DNA from: Cellulomonas phragmiteti
GTDB lineage: Bacteria > Actinomycetota > Actinomycetes > Actinomycetales > Cellulomonadaceae
Assembly: GCF_016862775.1 (NCBI RefSeq)
Contig: NZ_BONP01000018.1
Coordinates: forward strand, 17,059-81,058
Direction: 5' to 3'
Length of the DNA: 64,000 nucleotides
The notes under the pieces: generated by a model
Seen by the model: only the letters and a program-made list of their open reading frames with translations
Database searches by the model: none
Told to the model about the DNA's origin: nothing
Position numbers and translations under genes: made by a program
In this document: one piece after another, positions 53,933 through 64,000 of the stretch
How positions within the stretch are numbered: the first letter of the stretch is position 1
Layout of the letters: each line of letters starts with the position of its first letter

Positions 53933-55011
53933 GCAGGACCGACGGCTCGACCTACGCCCCCGACCCCGTCCCCGCGCCGGTCGTGGGACCCGGTGAGTTC
54001 ACCATCGCCGCGATCGGCCTGGACCACGGGCACATCCACGGCCAGGTCGCCGGCCTGGTGGGTGCGGGCGCCGAGCTCTCCTGGGTGTACGACCCGGACC
54101 CGCGCAGGTGCGAGGACTTCGCCGCCCGTCACCCCGGCGTGCGGATCGCCCGCAGCGAGGCCGAGGTGCTCGACGACCCCGCCGTGCACCTCGTCGCCGG
54201 CGCCGCCGTCACCTCCGAGCGCTGCGCCCTCGGCATCCGCGTCATGGAGGCGGGCAAGGACTACTTCACCGACAAGGCGCCGCTGACGACGCTCGAGCAG
54301 CTCGCCGCCGCGAAGGACGCGGTCGCCCGGACGGGACGCAAGTACGCCGTCTACTACTCCGAGCGGCTGCACGTGGAGACGGCCGTGTTCGCCTCTCAGC
54401 TCATCACCCAGGGGGCGATCGGGCGCGTCCTGCAGGTCATCGGCACGGGACCGCACCGGCTCGGCACGGGACGCCCCGACTGGTTCTTCGAGAAGGAGCG
54501 CTACGGCGGCATCCTGTGCGACATCGGCTCGCACCAGGTCGAGCAGGTCCTGCACTACACCGGTGCGTCGGGCGGCGAGGTCGTCCGGTCGCAGATCGCG
54601 AACTACCACCACCCGGAGCACCCGGAGCTCGACGACTTCGGCGACGCCATGCTGGTGATGGACAACGGTGCGACCGGCTACTTCCGGTGCGACTGGTTCA
54701 CCCCGGACGGCCTGCAGGGGTGGGGCGACGGCCGCACGATCATCCTCGGCACCGAGGGGTTCATCGAGCAGCGCAAGTACCTGCAGCTTGGCGAGCCCGG
54801 GTCCACCGGCGGCCACCTCTACCTCGCGAACGGCCAGGAGGAGACCGCGTTCCACGTCGCGGGGACGGTGGGCTACCCGTACTTCGGCGAGCTCGTCCTG
54901 GACTGCCTGGAGCGCACCGAGACGGCCATGACGCAGGAGCACGCGTTCCTGGCGGCTGAGCTGTCGGTGCGGGCGCAGCTCCAGGCCGTCGACCTGACCG
55001 GGCGCGTCTGA
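53929..55011 (+). CDS. Gfo/Idh/MocA family oxidoreductase with atypical cofactor loop
   Basis: A 360-residue protein of the same superfamily. The usual GxGxxG loop is replaced by AAIGLDHGHIHGQVAG, and the EKP motif by YFTDKAPLTTLEQ, as in a divergent subfamily. The second domain has GILCDIGSHQVEQVLHYTG with conserved Asp/His. It is translated with the previous gene (ATGA overlap). It may act on the product of the first enzyme or form a complex with it; substrate unknown. No transporter gene accompanies the pair. Confidence 0.85.
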   Translation: MSRTDGSTYAPDPVPAPVVGPGEFTIAAIGLDHGHIHGQVAGLVGAGAELSWVYDPDPRRCEDFAARHPGVRIARSEAEVLDDPAVHLVAGAAVTSERCALGIRVMEAGKDYFTDKAPLTTLEQLAAAKDAVARTGRKYAVYYSERLHVETAVFASQLITQGAIGRVLQVIGTGPHRLGTGRPDWFFEKERYGGILCDIGSHQVEQVLHYTGASGGEVVRSQIANYHHPEHPELDDFGDAMLVMDNGATGYFRCDWFTPDGLQGWGDGRTIILGTEGFIEQRKYLQLGEPGSTGGHLYLANGQEETAFHVAGTVGYPYFGELVLDCLERTETAMTQEHAFLAAELSVRAQLQAVDLTGRV

Positions 55012-55056
55012 GGACCGGCGCGGGTGGCGGCGTGCCGAGTGCGGGCGCCGTCGGTC

Positions 55057-55093
55057 TCGCTCGCCGGCGCGGACACCTCGACGGCGAGCGGAG
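55057..55093. terminator. possible terminator between convergent genes
   Basis: An 8-bp stem (55059-55066 with 55082-55089) with flanking partial pairing and a 15-nt loop lies between the dehydrogenase stop and the Nudix stop. It is weaker than the other hairpins here. Confidence 0.35.
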
Positions 55094-55096
55094 CGG

Positions 55097-55773
55097 TCAC
55101 GGGACGATGAGACGGGACGCGTCCCAGGGCACGGCCCAGCCCGCGGCGTCGAGGACGCCGGCCAGCACGAGCGCCGTGAAGCCCCACACGACGACGCCGT
55201 CGTCCAGCTCGAACGCGGGCGTCCGTGCGCGCCCGGCGCCGGCACGGTGCACCACGACGCCGCGCCGGGCGGGGTCCACGAGGTCGGCGACGGGTGCCCG
55301 GAACACGTCGACCGCCTCCCGGTGGTCCACTGCGGCGACGCGCGAGGGCACCGCCCACCAGGCCAGCACCGGCGTCACCAGGTTGTCGCTCACCGGCAGC
55401 GGCACGTCCGCGAGCGTCCCGAGCACGTCGACGCCCGACGGGTCGAGCCCGGTCTCCTCGACGGCCTCCCGCAGCGCCGCGCCGACCGGGCCGTCGTCGC
55501 CGGGGTCGATGCCGCCACCGGGGAACGCGACCTGGCCGGGGTGGTGCGCGAGCGTCGCGGAGCGCCGCTGCAGGAGCACGTCGAGCTCCGCCGGGACGTG
55601 CCGCGCGCCCTCGTGGGCGGGCACGGCGTCGAGCACCCCGAACAGGACGAGGACCGCCGACCGCCGCGCCGGGGCGCCGGTCACCGGCAGACGGGCCGGC
55701 ACGCCGGGCCACACGACGCCGTCGCGTGCGACCCGGGTCAGGTCGGCGCGCGCGCCGGCCACCTCGCGGGACG

Positions 55774-55777
<4 letters not shown>
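55097..55777 (-). CDS. Nudix hydrolase, CoA pyrophosphatase-like
   Basis: A 226-residue enzyme. The Nudix box reads GGGIDPGDDGPVGAALREAV followed by EETGL; its expected first Glu is replaced by Asp. Directly before it, LLQRRSATLAHHPGQVAFPGG is the UPF0035 signature of CoA pyrophosphatases, which split CoA into 3',5'-ADP and phosphopantetheine. The ATG overlaps the amidotransferase stop by 4 bp. It is the last gene of the GuaB1 operon. Confidence 0.85.
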
Positions 55778-57956
<2,179 letters not shown>

Positions 57957-57958
57957 TC

Positions 57959-57964
57959 ATCCTA
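57959..57964 (-). promoter_or_regulatory. -10-like element TAGGAT of the guaB1 operon
   Basis: TAGGAT on the minus strand lies 20 nt before the guaB1 ATG, leaving room for a short leader with a ribosome-binding site. Confidence 0.4.
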
Positions 57965-58016
57965 ACGATCGGGTCGCGACCGGCCGGTCGGCGGTCCGTC
58001 GCCACGCCGCCGCCGG

Positions 58017-58022
58017 TAGTGT
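58017..58022 (+). promoter_or_regulatory. -10-like element TAGTGT, leaderless DUF4126 gene
   Basis: TAGTGT is followed by 7 nt and the ATG at 58030, with no ribosome-binding site. Confidence 0.45.
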
Positions 58023-58029
58023 CGCGCGC

Positions 58030-58638
58030 ATGCTGGTCGCGCTCACGGGGATCGGCCTGTCGGCCGCGGCGGGCCTCAACGCGTACATCCCGTTCCTGCT
58101 GGTCGCGCTGCTCGCGCGGTTCACGGACGTCGTCGTGCTGCCCTCCGGCCTGGCCTGGGTCGAGAGCTGGTGGGCCATCGGGATCGGTGGCCTGCTGCTC
58201 CTGGCCGACGTCGTGCTCGACAAGGTCCCCGCGGTCGACACCGTCAACGACGCCGTGCAGACCTTCATCCGGCCGGCGACCGGTGGCCTGGTGTTCGCCG
58301 CGACGTCGGCGGCCGAGGAGCTCGAGGCGTCCTCGTGGGTCCAGGACAACCCGTGGCTGCCCGTCGCCGCCGGCGTCGTGGTCGCCGGGCTGGTGCACGC
58401 CGGCAAGGCGGCCGCCCGTCCGGTCGTCAACGCCGGCACGGGAGGGCTCGCGGCGCCGGTGGTGTCGACCCTCGAGGACGGTGCGTCGATCGGGCTGAGC
58501 CTCGTCGCGGTCTTCCTGCCCGTGCTGGTGCTGGTGGCCCTCGCGCTGGCCGTCTGGGCGCTCGTCGTGGCGAGACGGCGGTGGCGCGCGCGACGTCCCC
58601 CACCGGCGCAGGGGGACGCAGCCGCGCGCGGCACCTAG
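58030..58638 (+). CDS. DUF4126 membrane protein
   Basis: A 202-residue membrane protein with about five helices. The first helix segment (LTGIGLSAAAGLNAYIPFLL) and the Gly-rich helices near residues 110-130 and 155-185 are typical of DUF4126. The loop LDKVPAVDTVNDAVQTFIRP is conserved. Function unknown. Leaderless start. It is divergent from guaB1 and lies before dxs with a 63-bp gap. Confidence 0.82.
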   Translation: MLVALTGIGLSAAAGLNAYIPFLLVALLARFTDVVVLPSGLAWVESWWAIGIGGLLLLADVVLDKVPAVDTVNDAVQTFIRPATGGLVFAATSAAEELEASSWVQDNPWLPVAAGVVVAGLVHAGKAAARPVVNAGTGGLAAPVVSTLEDGASIGLSLVAVFLPVLVLVALALAVWALVVARRRWRARRPPPAQGDAAARGT

Positions 58639-58701
58639 AGTGGGACGTCCGGAAACCGCCGGGACACCGCCGGACGGACCCGGCACGACAGGGAGGCCCA
58701 C

Positions 58702-60579
58702 GTGGGGCTGCTCGACCGCATCGCGTCGCCGCAGGACGTGCGACGGCTGACGACGCACCAGGTCGGCGCGCTCGCCGACGAGATCCGCGCGTTCCTCGTG
58801 GACCAGGTCTCCCGCACCGGGGGTCACCTCGGCCCGAACCTCGGCGTCGTCGAGCTGTCGATCGCGCTGCACCGCGTCTTCGACTCGCCCCGCGACACGA
58901 TCGTGTTCGACACCGGGCACCAGGCCTACGTGCACAAGCTCCTCACCGGGCGGCAGGACTTCTCGGCGCTGCGCCGGCGCGGCGGGATGTCGGGGTACCC
59001 GAGCCGCTCGGAGTCCGAGCACGACGTGGTCGAGAACTCCCACGCGTCGACCGCCCTCTCGTGGGCCGACGGCATCGCCAAGGCGCGCCAGCTGCGGGGC
59101 GAGACGGACCGGCACACGGTCGCCGTCATCGGGGACGGTGCGCTCACCGGAGGCATGGCCTGGGAGGCGCTGAACAACATCGCCGCCGGGGTCGACCGCC
59201 GCCTCGTCGTCGTGGTCAACGACAACGGCCGGTCCTACGCCCCGACGATCGGCGGCCTCGCGCAGCACCTCGACGCGCTGCGCACCACGCAGGGGTACGA
59301 GTCGGTGCTGTCGTGGGGCAAGTCGACCCTGCGCCGGTCGGGCCCGCCCGGGCGGCTGGCCTACGAGGCGCTGCACGGGCTGAAGAAGGGCATCAAGGAC
59401 GTCGTCGCGCCGCAGGGCATGTTCGAGGACCTGGGCCTGAAGTACGTGGGACCCGTCGACGGTCACGACGAGCAGGCCGTGGAGCACGCGCTGCGGCGTG
59501 CGCGGGCCTTCGGCGGACCGGTGATCGTGCACGTCATCACCGAGAAGGGCCGCGGGTACACCCCGGCCGAGGAGGACGTCGCCGACCGGTTCCACGCCGT
59601 CGGCAAGATCCACCCCGAGACCGGGCTGCCGCTCGCCCCGTCGCGGTTCGGCTGGACCAGCGTCTTCGCCGACGAGATCGTGCGCGTGGGGCGTCGGCGT
59701 CCCGACGTCGTGGCGATCACCGCGGCCATGCTGCAGCCGGTGGGCCTGGCGCCGTTCGCCGCGGAGTTCCCCGAGCGCGTCTTCGACGTCGGGATCGCCG
59801 AGCAGCACGCGGCGACGTCGGCCGCGGGCATGGCGTTCGCCGGCCTGCACCCGGTCGTCGCCGTCTACGCGACGTTCCTCAACCGGGCGTTCGACCAGGT
59901 CCTCATGGACGTGGCGCTGCACCGCGCCGGCGTCACGTTCGTCCTCGACCGCGCCGGGATCACCGGGGACGACGGGGCGAGCCACAACGGCATGTGGGAC
60001 CTCGCGATGCTCTCGATCGTGCCCGGCCTGCGTCTGGCCGCGCCGCGCGACGAGCCGACGCTGCGCGCCGCGCTGCGCCAGGCGGTCGACGTGGACGACG
60101 CGCCGACGGTCGTCCGGTACCCCAAGGGCTCGATGGGCGACCCGGTGCCGGCGCTGGAGGACGTGGACGGCGTCGACGTCCTCGCCCGGCACGCGGGTGA
60201 CCCGACCCGCGTGCTGGTGGTGGGCATCGGCTCCATGGTCGGCACGGCGCTGGCGGTGGGCGAGCTGCTCGCCGCGCACGGTGCGACGGTGACGGTCGTG
60301 GACCCGCGCTGGGCCCTGCCGGTGCCGGCGTCGCTCGTCAAGCTCGCGGGGGAGCACGACCACGTCGTCACCCTCGAGGACGGGCTGGTCGACGGCGGCG
60401 TCGGGGCGCTGCTCGGGCAGCGCGCCCGGGAGGCGAACGTGACCGCCCCGGTGCAGTCGTTCGGCGTCCCGGCGGCGTTCCTGCAGCACGCGTCGCGCGA
60501 CGAGCTGGTCGACGAGCTGCGGCTCGGGCCGCACGACGTTGCCGCCGACGTCCTGACGGCGCTGCACGCGCGCGGGTGA
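58702..60579 (+). CDS. dxs: 1-deoxy-D-xylulose-5-phosphate synthase
   Basis: A 625-residue thiamine-diphosphate enzyme making DXP from pyruvate and glyceraldehyde-3-phosphate, the first step of the MEP isoprenoid pathway. The N-terminal [17 protein letters not shown] region, the ThDP motif [15 protein letters not shown] and the transketolase C-terminal domains with [16 protein letters not shown] and [15 protein letters not shown] are all present. The GTG has a GGGAGG site. A hairpin runs through the stop codon and separates it from pflB. Confidence 0.95.
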   Translation: MGLLDRIASPQDVRRLTTHQVGALADEIRAFLVDQVSRTGGHLGPNLGVVELSIALHRVFDSPRDTIVFDTGHQAYVHKLLTGRQDFSALRRRGGMSGYPSRSESEHDVVENSHASTALSWADGIAKARQLRGETDRHTVAVIGDGALTGGMAWEALNNIAAGVDRRLVVVVNDNGRSYAPTIGGLAQHLDALRTTQGYESVLSWGKSTLRRSGPPGRLAYEALHGLKKGIKDVVAPQGMFEDLGLKYVGPVDGHDEQAVEHALRRARAFGGPVIVHVITEKGRGYTPAEEDVADRFHAVGKIHPETGLPLAPSRFGWTSVFADEIVRVGRRRPDVVAITAAMLQPVGLAPFAAEFPERVFDVGIAEQHAATSAAGMAFAGLHPVVAVYATFLNRAFDQVLMDVALHRAGVTFVLDRAGITGDDGASHNGMWDLAMLSIVPGLRLAAPRDEPTLRAALRQAVDVDDAPTVVRYPKGSMGDPVPALEDVDGVDVLARHAGDPTRVLVVGIGSMVGTALAVGELLAAHGATVTVVDPRWALPVPASLVKLAGEHDHVVTLEDGLVDGGVGALLGQRAREANVTAPVQSFGVPAAFLQHASRDELVDELRLGPHDVAADVLTALHARG

Positions 60580-60613
60580 CGCCCGCGCGCGGAGCGTGAG
60601 GCGGGCGTCACCC
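60574..60613 (+). terminator. dxs terminator hairpin overlapping the stop codon
   Basis: A perfect 13-bp stem (60574-60586 with 60601-60613) with a 14-nt loop includes the dxs TGA (60577-60579) in its left arm. Confidence 0.7.
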
Positions 60614-60628
60614 GGGGTGGGTGCACGG

Positions 60629-60642
60629 GGGACGGAGGTCCC
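60629..60642. promoter_or_regulatory. DosR-box-like palindrome upstream of pflB
   Basis: GGGAC-N4-GTCCC (60629-60642), followed by AA, has the core and spacing of the DosR/DevR box (GGGAC-N4-GTCCC). It lies 64 nt upstream of the pflB start. Confidence 0.5.
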
Positions 60643-60705
60643 AAGACATCCCATCACTTGGTCCGTAGCGTCGGAGACATCGACCCGGACCCCAGGGAGA
60701 CCCAG

Positions 60706-62976
60706 ATGTCCATCACCGCCGTACCCAGCGACCGTAGCGACACCGTAGTTCCCGCGGCCTGGGAGGGTTTCGTCACCGGACCGTGGACCGACCACGTCGA
60801 CGTCCGCGACTTCATCCAGCGCAACTACACGCCCTACGAGGGCGACGCCGACTTCCTCGCCGGCCCCACGGCTCGCACCTCGGGCATCTGGGGCAAGCTC
60901 TCGGAGATGTTCCCGGCCGAGCGCGAGAAGGGCGTGTACGACGTCGACCCGACCACGCCGTCGACGATCACGTCGCACGCGCCGGGCTACATCGACGAGA
61001 CCAACGAGGTCATCGTCGGCCTGCAGACCGACGCTCCGCTCAAGCGCGCGATCATGCCCAACGGTGGCTGGCGCATGGTGCAGACGTCGCTCGAGACCTA
61101 CGGGTACGCCGCGCCGCAGGAGATCATCGACATCTACACCAAGTACCGCAAGACCCACAACGACGGGGTCTTCGACGTGTACCCGCCGAACGTCCGCGCC
61201 GCGCGCTCGTCGCACATCATCACCGGCCTGCCCGACGCCTACGGCCGCGGTCGGATCATCGGCGACTACCGCCGGGTCGCGCTCTACGGCGTCGACGAGC
61301 TCATCGCCGCGAAGAAGCGCGAGAAGGCGTCGCTCGACATGGAGCGCTCGGTCGAGGACGTCATCCGCGACCGCGAGGAGCTGTCCGAGCAGATCCGCGC
61401 GCTGGGTGAGCTCAAGACGATGGCCGCCTCCTACGGCTACGACATCTCGCAGCCCGCGACCAACGCCCGCGAGGCCGTGCAGTGGCTGTACTTCGCGTAC
61501 CTGGCCGCGGTGAAGGAGCAGAACGGCGCCGCGATGTCGCTGGGCCGTACCTCGACGTTCCTCGACGTCTTCCTGCAGCGGGACATCGACGCCGGTGTCC
61601 TGACCGAGGAGCAGGCGCAGGAGATCATCGACGACTTCGTCATCAAGCTGCGCATCGTGCGGTTCCTGCGCACGCCGGAGTACGACCAGCTGTTCTCGGG
61701 CGACCCGACGTGGGTCACGGAGTCCATCGGCGGCATCGGTGAGGACGGGCGCCCGCTCGTCACCCGCACGTCGTTCCGGTTCCTGCAGACCCTCTACAAC
61801 CTGGGCCCGGCGCCGGAGCCGAACATGACGGTCTTCTGGAGCGAGCGGCTGCCCGAGGGGTTCAAGCGCTACTGCGCCCAGGTGTCGATCGACACGTCGG
61901 CCGTGCAGTACGAGTCGGACGAGCTGATCCGCGCCTCGTGGGGGGACGACGCCGCCATCGCGTGCTGCGTGTCCCCGATGCGGGTCGGCAAGCAGATGCA
62001 GTTCTTCGGTGCGCGCGTCAACGTCGCCAAGGCGCTGCTCTACTCGATCAACGGCGGCCGCGACGAGATCACGGGCAAGCAGATCGCCCCGGTCAGCGCC
62101 CCCGTCGACGGCGACGTCCTGGACTACGACGACGTGCTCGCCAAGTTCGACAAGACGCTCGACTGGCTCGCCGAGACCTACGTCGACGCGCTGAACTGCG
62201 TGCACTACATGCACGACAAGTACGCGTACGAGCGCATCGAGATGGCGCTGCACGACCGCACCGTCCTGCGGACGCTCGCCTGCGGCATCGCCGGCCTGTC
62301 CGTCGTCGCGGACTCGTTGTCGGCCATCAAGTACGCCAAGGTGACCCCCCTGCGGACGGCCGACGGCCTCATCACGGAGTACGCGATCGAGGGCGACTAC
62401 CCGACGTACGGCAACGACGACGACCGCGCCGACGACATCGCGGTGTGGCTCGTGCGGCGCTTCATGGAGAAGATCCGTGCGGTGCCGACGTACCGCAACG
62501 CCCTGCACACGCAGTCGGTGCTGACGATCACGTCGAACGTGGTGTACGGCAAGAACACCGGCTCCACCCCCGACGGGCGCAAGCTCGGCGAGCCGTTCGC
62601 GCCGGGTGCCAACCCGATGAACGGCCGCGACACGCACGGCATGCTCGCCTCGGCGCTGTCCGTGGCGAAGCTGCCCTACTCCGAGTCGCAGGACGGCATC
62701 TCGCTGACCTCGTCGATCGTCCCCGCCGGGCTGGGCCGGACGAAGGACGAGCAGGTGACCAACCTGGTCGGTCTGCTGGACGCGTACGTGCTGTCGGCGG
62801 GCTACCACATGAACGTCAACGTGCTGAACCGCGAGACGCTCGTGGACGCCATGGAGAACCCGGAGAAGTACCCGCAGCTGACGATCCGCGTGTCCGGCTA
62901 CGCCGTGAACTTCGTGCGGCTCACGCGCGAGCAGCAGCTCGACGTGCTGTCCCGCACCTTCCACGGCGCGGTCTGA
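60706..62976 (+). CDS. pflB: formate acetyltransferase (pyruvate formate-lyase)
   Basis: A 756-residue glycyl-radical enzyme converting pyruvate and CoA to acetyl-CoA and formate without oxygen. The catalytic adjacent cysteines are C420-C421 (IACCVSPM) and the radical glycine is G731 in RVSGYAVNF, both at positions matching E. coli C418/C419 and G734. The ATG at 60706 has a GGGAG site; an in-frame start at 60658 gives an unusual extension. A DosR-like palindrome lies upstream. Strictly anaerobic function implies facultative fermentation by the host. The activase gene follows after a hairpin. Confidence 0.96.
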   Translation: MSITAVPSDRSDTVVPAAWEGFVTGPWTDHVDVRDFIQRNYTPYEGDADFLAGPTARTSGIWGKLSEMFPAEREKGVYDVDPTTPSTITSHAPGYIDETNEVIVGLQTDAPLKRAIMPNGGWRMVQTSLETYGYAAPQEIIDIYTKYRKTHNDGVFDVYPPNVRAARSSHIITGLPDAYGRGRIIGDYRRVALYGVDELIAAKKREKASLDMERSVEDVIRDREELSEQIRALGELKTMAASYGYDISQPATNAREAVQWLYFAYLAAVKEQNGAAMSLGRTSTFLDVFLQRDIDAGVLTEEQAQEIIDDFVIKLRIVRFLRTPEYDQLFSGDPTWVTESIGGIGEDGRPLVTRTSFRFLQTLYNLGPAPEPNMTVFWSERLPEGFKRYCAQVSIDTSAVQYESDELIRASWGDDAAIACCVSPMRVGKQMQFFGARVNVAKALLYSINGGRDEITGKQIAPVSAPVDGDVLDYDDVLAKFDKTLDWLAETYVDALNCVHYMHDKYAYERIEMALHDRTVLRTLACGIAGLSVVADSLSAIKYAKVTPLRTADGLITEYAIEGDYPTYGNDDDRADDIAVWLVRRFMEKIRAVPTYRNALHTQSVLTITSNVVYGKNTGSTPDGRKLGEPFAPGANPMNGRDTHGMLASALSVAKLPYSESQDGISLTSSIVPAGLGRTKDEQVTNLVGLLDAYVLSAGYHMNVNVLNRETLVDAMENPEKYPQLTIRVSGYAVNFVRLTREQQLDVLSRTFHGAV

Positions 62977-62982
62977 CCGTGA

Positions 62983-63015
62983 CCCCGGCCCGGCGGTCCC
63001 ACCGCCGGGCCGGGG
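62983..63015 (+). terminator. hairpin between pflB and pflA
   Basis: A perfect 14-bp GC stem (62983-62996 with 63002-63015) with a TCCCA loop starts 6 nt after the pflB stop, inside the pfl operon. It may attenuate pflA or stabilise the pflB message. Confidence 0.6.
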
Positions 63016-63052
63016 CCCCACCCCCTGCACCACCGACCCCGGCGAGGCGACG

Positions 63053-63940
63053 ATGAGCACCACCAGTGCCGAGCAGACCGGTGCGCCGGTCGTGCCGCTC
63101 GGCCTGCCGCTGGTCGGCGGGTCGCACACCCGGACGCAGGGGCACGGCACCGCGGGTCTGGAGGCCACCGAGGCCGAGCGGGGCGAGCGCCTCGCGGCGG
63201 TCCGTGAGGGCCGGCTGGGTTCCGTGCACTCCTGGGAGCTCGTGACGGCGGTCGACGGACCCGGCACCCGTCTGACGATCTTCCTGTCGGGGTGCCCGCT
63301 GCGGTGCCTCTACTGCCACAACCCCGACACCATGGAGATGCGCCGCGGCACCGACGTGGCCGCCGACGAGCTGCTCACGCGCATCGCCCGCTACCGGGGG
63401 GTCTTCACGGCCACGGGTGGCGGCGTCACGATCTCGGGTGGCGAGCCGCTGATGCAGCCCGCGTTCGTGCGGCGGCTCGTCCGGGGCGCCGCGGCGATGG
63501 ACGTCCCTGTCGCGCTGGACACGACGGGGTTCCTGGGCGCGCAGGCGACCGACGAGATGCTCGACGACGTCGCGCTCGTGCTGCTCGACGTCAAGTCCGG
63601 GATCCCGGAGACGTACAAGCGTGTCACCGGCCGGGAGCTGGGCCCCACGCTCGACTTCGGTCGCCGGCTGGCCGCGCGCGGCAACCGCATGTGGATCCGG
63701 TTCGTGCTGGTCCCAGGGCTGACCGACGACCCCGACAACGTGGCGGCCGTCGCCGAGTACGTCGCCTCCCTCGGTGAGGCCGTCGAGCGCGTCGAGGTGC
63801 TGCCGTTCCACCAGATGGGGCGCGACAAGTGGGCCGACCTCGGCCTGAGGTACGAGCTCGAGGACACCGAGCCGCCGACGCACGAGGCCACCGAGGCCGT
63901 CCGCGACGTCTTCCGCGCGCGGGGCCTGACCACCTTCTGA
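63053..63940 (+). CDS. pflA: pyruvate formate-lyase-activating enzyme
   Basis: A 295-residue radical-SAM enzyme that installs the glycyl radical in PflB. The cluster motif is C81-x3-C85-x2-C88 in LSGCPLRCLYCHNPDTM. Further SAM-site motifs are TVSGGEPLMQ-like TISGGEPLMQP and LLDVKSGIPETYKRVTG. An extra N-terminal stretch of about 50 residues, compared with E. coli PflA (C30), is low complexity until WELVTAVDGPGTRLTIF. The ATG has a GGCGAGG site. It is downstream of pflB by 76 bp, same strand. Confidence 0.95.
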   Translation: MSTTSAEQTGAPVVPLGLPLVGGSHTRTQGHGTAGLEATEAERGERLAAVREGRLGSVHSWELVTAVDGPGTRLTIFLSGCPLRCLYCHNPDTMEMRRGTDVAADELLTRIARYRGVFTATGGGVTISGGEPLMQPAFVRRLVRGAAAMDVPVALDTTGFLGAQATDEMLDDVALVLLDVKSGIPETYKRVTGRELGPTLDFGRRLAARGNRMWIRFVLVPGLTDDPDNVAAVAEYVASLGEAVERVEVLPFHQMGRDKWADLGLRYELEDTEPPTHEATEAVRDVFRARGLTTF

Positions 63941-63941
63941 C

Positions 63942-64000
63942 CCCGGGCGCGAGAGTGCGATCCAGCCCCCTCCCGGGCGCGAGAGTGCGATCCAGCCCCC
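63942..64000. repeat. 30-bp tandem repeat, two units visible, running off the window
   Basis: The unit CCCGGGCGCGAGAGTGCGAT followed by CCAGCCCCCT repeats at 63942 and 63972 without mismatch; the second is cut by the window edge one base before it would complete. It begins 2 nt after the pflA stop. Confidence 0.85.

Noticed and set aside
63942..64000. CRISPR array
   Set aside because: The units are directly adjacent 30-bp tandem copies with no spacers, and no cas gene is seen.

Overview
The window is a stretch of chromosome from a high-GC Gram-positive bacterium (Actinomycetota). Base composition is well above 70 % GC, GTG and ATG are used about equally as starts, and gene pairs very often overlap by 4 bases (ATGA/GTGA). 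The gene set is actinobacterial: SepH, DUF3071/3093/3099/3159/3710/4193/5998 proteins, a MabA/InhA-like fabG-fabI pair, GuaB1, a SufR-led suf operon and an actinobacterial aconitase. A secreted pectate lyase with a ricin-type carbohydrate-binding domain, together with pyruvate formate-lyase and its activase, points to a facultatively anaerobic plant-polysaccharide degrader. A Cellulomonas-like organism is my best guess; this is inference, since no rRNA gene is present.

Layout. 1-2.3 kb: end of an MFS exporter gene coupled to an ATP-grasp ligase. 2.3-5.1 kb: heme A synthase and a two-gene ABC exporter. 5.2-13.1 kb: a hypothetical gene, then sufR-sufB-sufD-Rieske-sufC, an internal hairpin, and sufS-sufU-sufT, with a strong SufR-type operator in front. 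13.1-16.1 kb: neutral zinc metallopeptidase and the biotin ECF transporter bioY-bioM-bioN. 16.2-19.3 kb: an ABC-F ATPase convergent with SURF1 and two small conserved genes. 19.4-25.8 kb: fabG-fabI, a SixA-like phosphatase, serB, glgC and glgA/glgM. 25.8-44.9 kb: a run of core genes (parC/gyrA paralogue, GNAT/acyl-CoA-synthetase fusion, DUF5998, phosphodiesterase, thymidine kinase, sepH, TRIC-type channel, inositol monophosphatase, DUF4193, DUF3093, dut, DUF3710, OB-fold, DUF3159, two TrkA-type K+ regulators, a KimA-like transporter, a TRAM-domain RNA methyltransferase). 44.9-46.9 kb: pectate lyase and a tiny gene. 47.2-50.6 kb: aconitase and DUF1801. 50.6-55.0 kb: an aminoglycoside-phosphotransferase fold and a LacI regulator divergent from two Gfo/Idh/MocA dehydrogenases. 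55.1-57.9 kb: a tightly overlapping GuaB1-amidotransferase-Nudix operon. 58.0-63.9 kb: DUF4126, dxs, pflB and pflA. The right edge holds the first two units of a 30-bp tandem repeat.

How it works together. The suf block builds and inserts Fe-S clusters and is probably self-regulated by its Fe-S repressor. ctaA and SURF1 serve heme-copper oxidase assembly, while pflB/pflA provide anaerobic pyruvate cleavage; a DosR-like box upstream of pflB would fit oxygen control. glgC/glgA store carbon. Two TrkA proteins beside a KimA-like permease suggest a potassium uptake unit.

The most general observation is that about seventeen genes have no ribosome-binding site and instead carry a -10-like NANNNT hexamer (most often TANNNT) 6-9 nt upstream of the start codon, implying leaderless mRNAs. 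Other points worth following: well-formed operators for SufR, a LacI regulator and an aconitase regulator; hairpins without U-tracts that often run into stop codons; and intra-operon hairpins in suf and pfl. I saw no tRNA or rRNA gene, CRISPR array, insertion sequence or prophage. I found no clearly undescribed multi-gene system; the best candidates are listed as findings.
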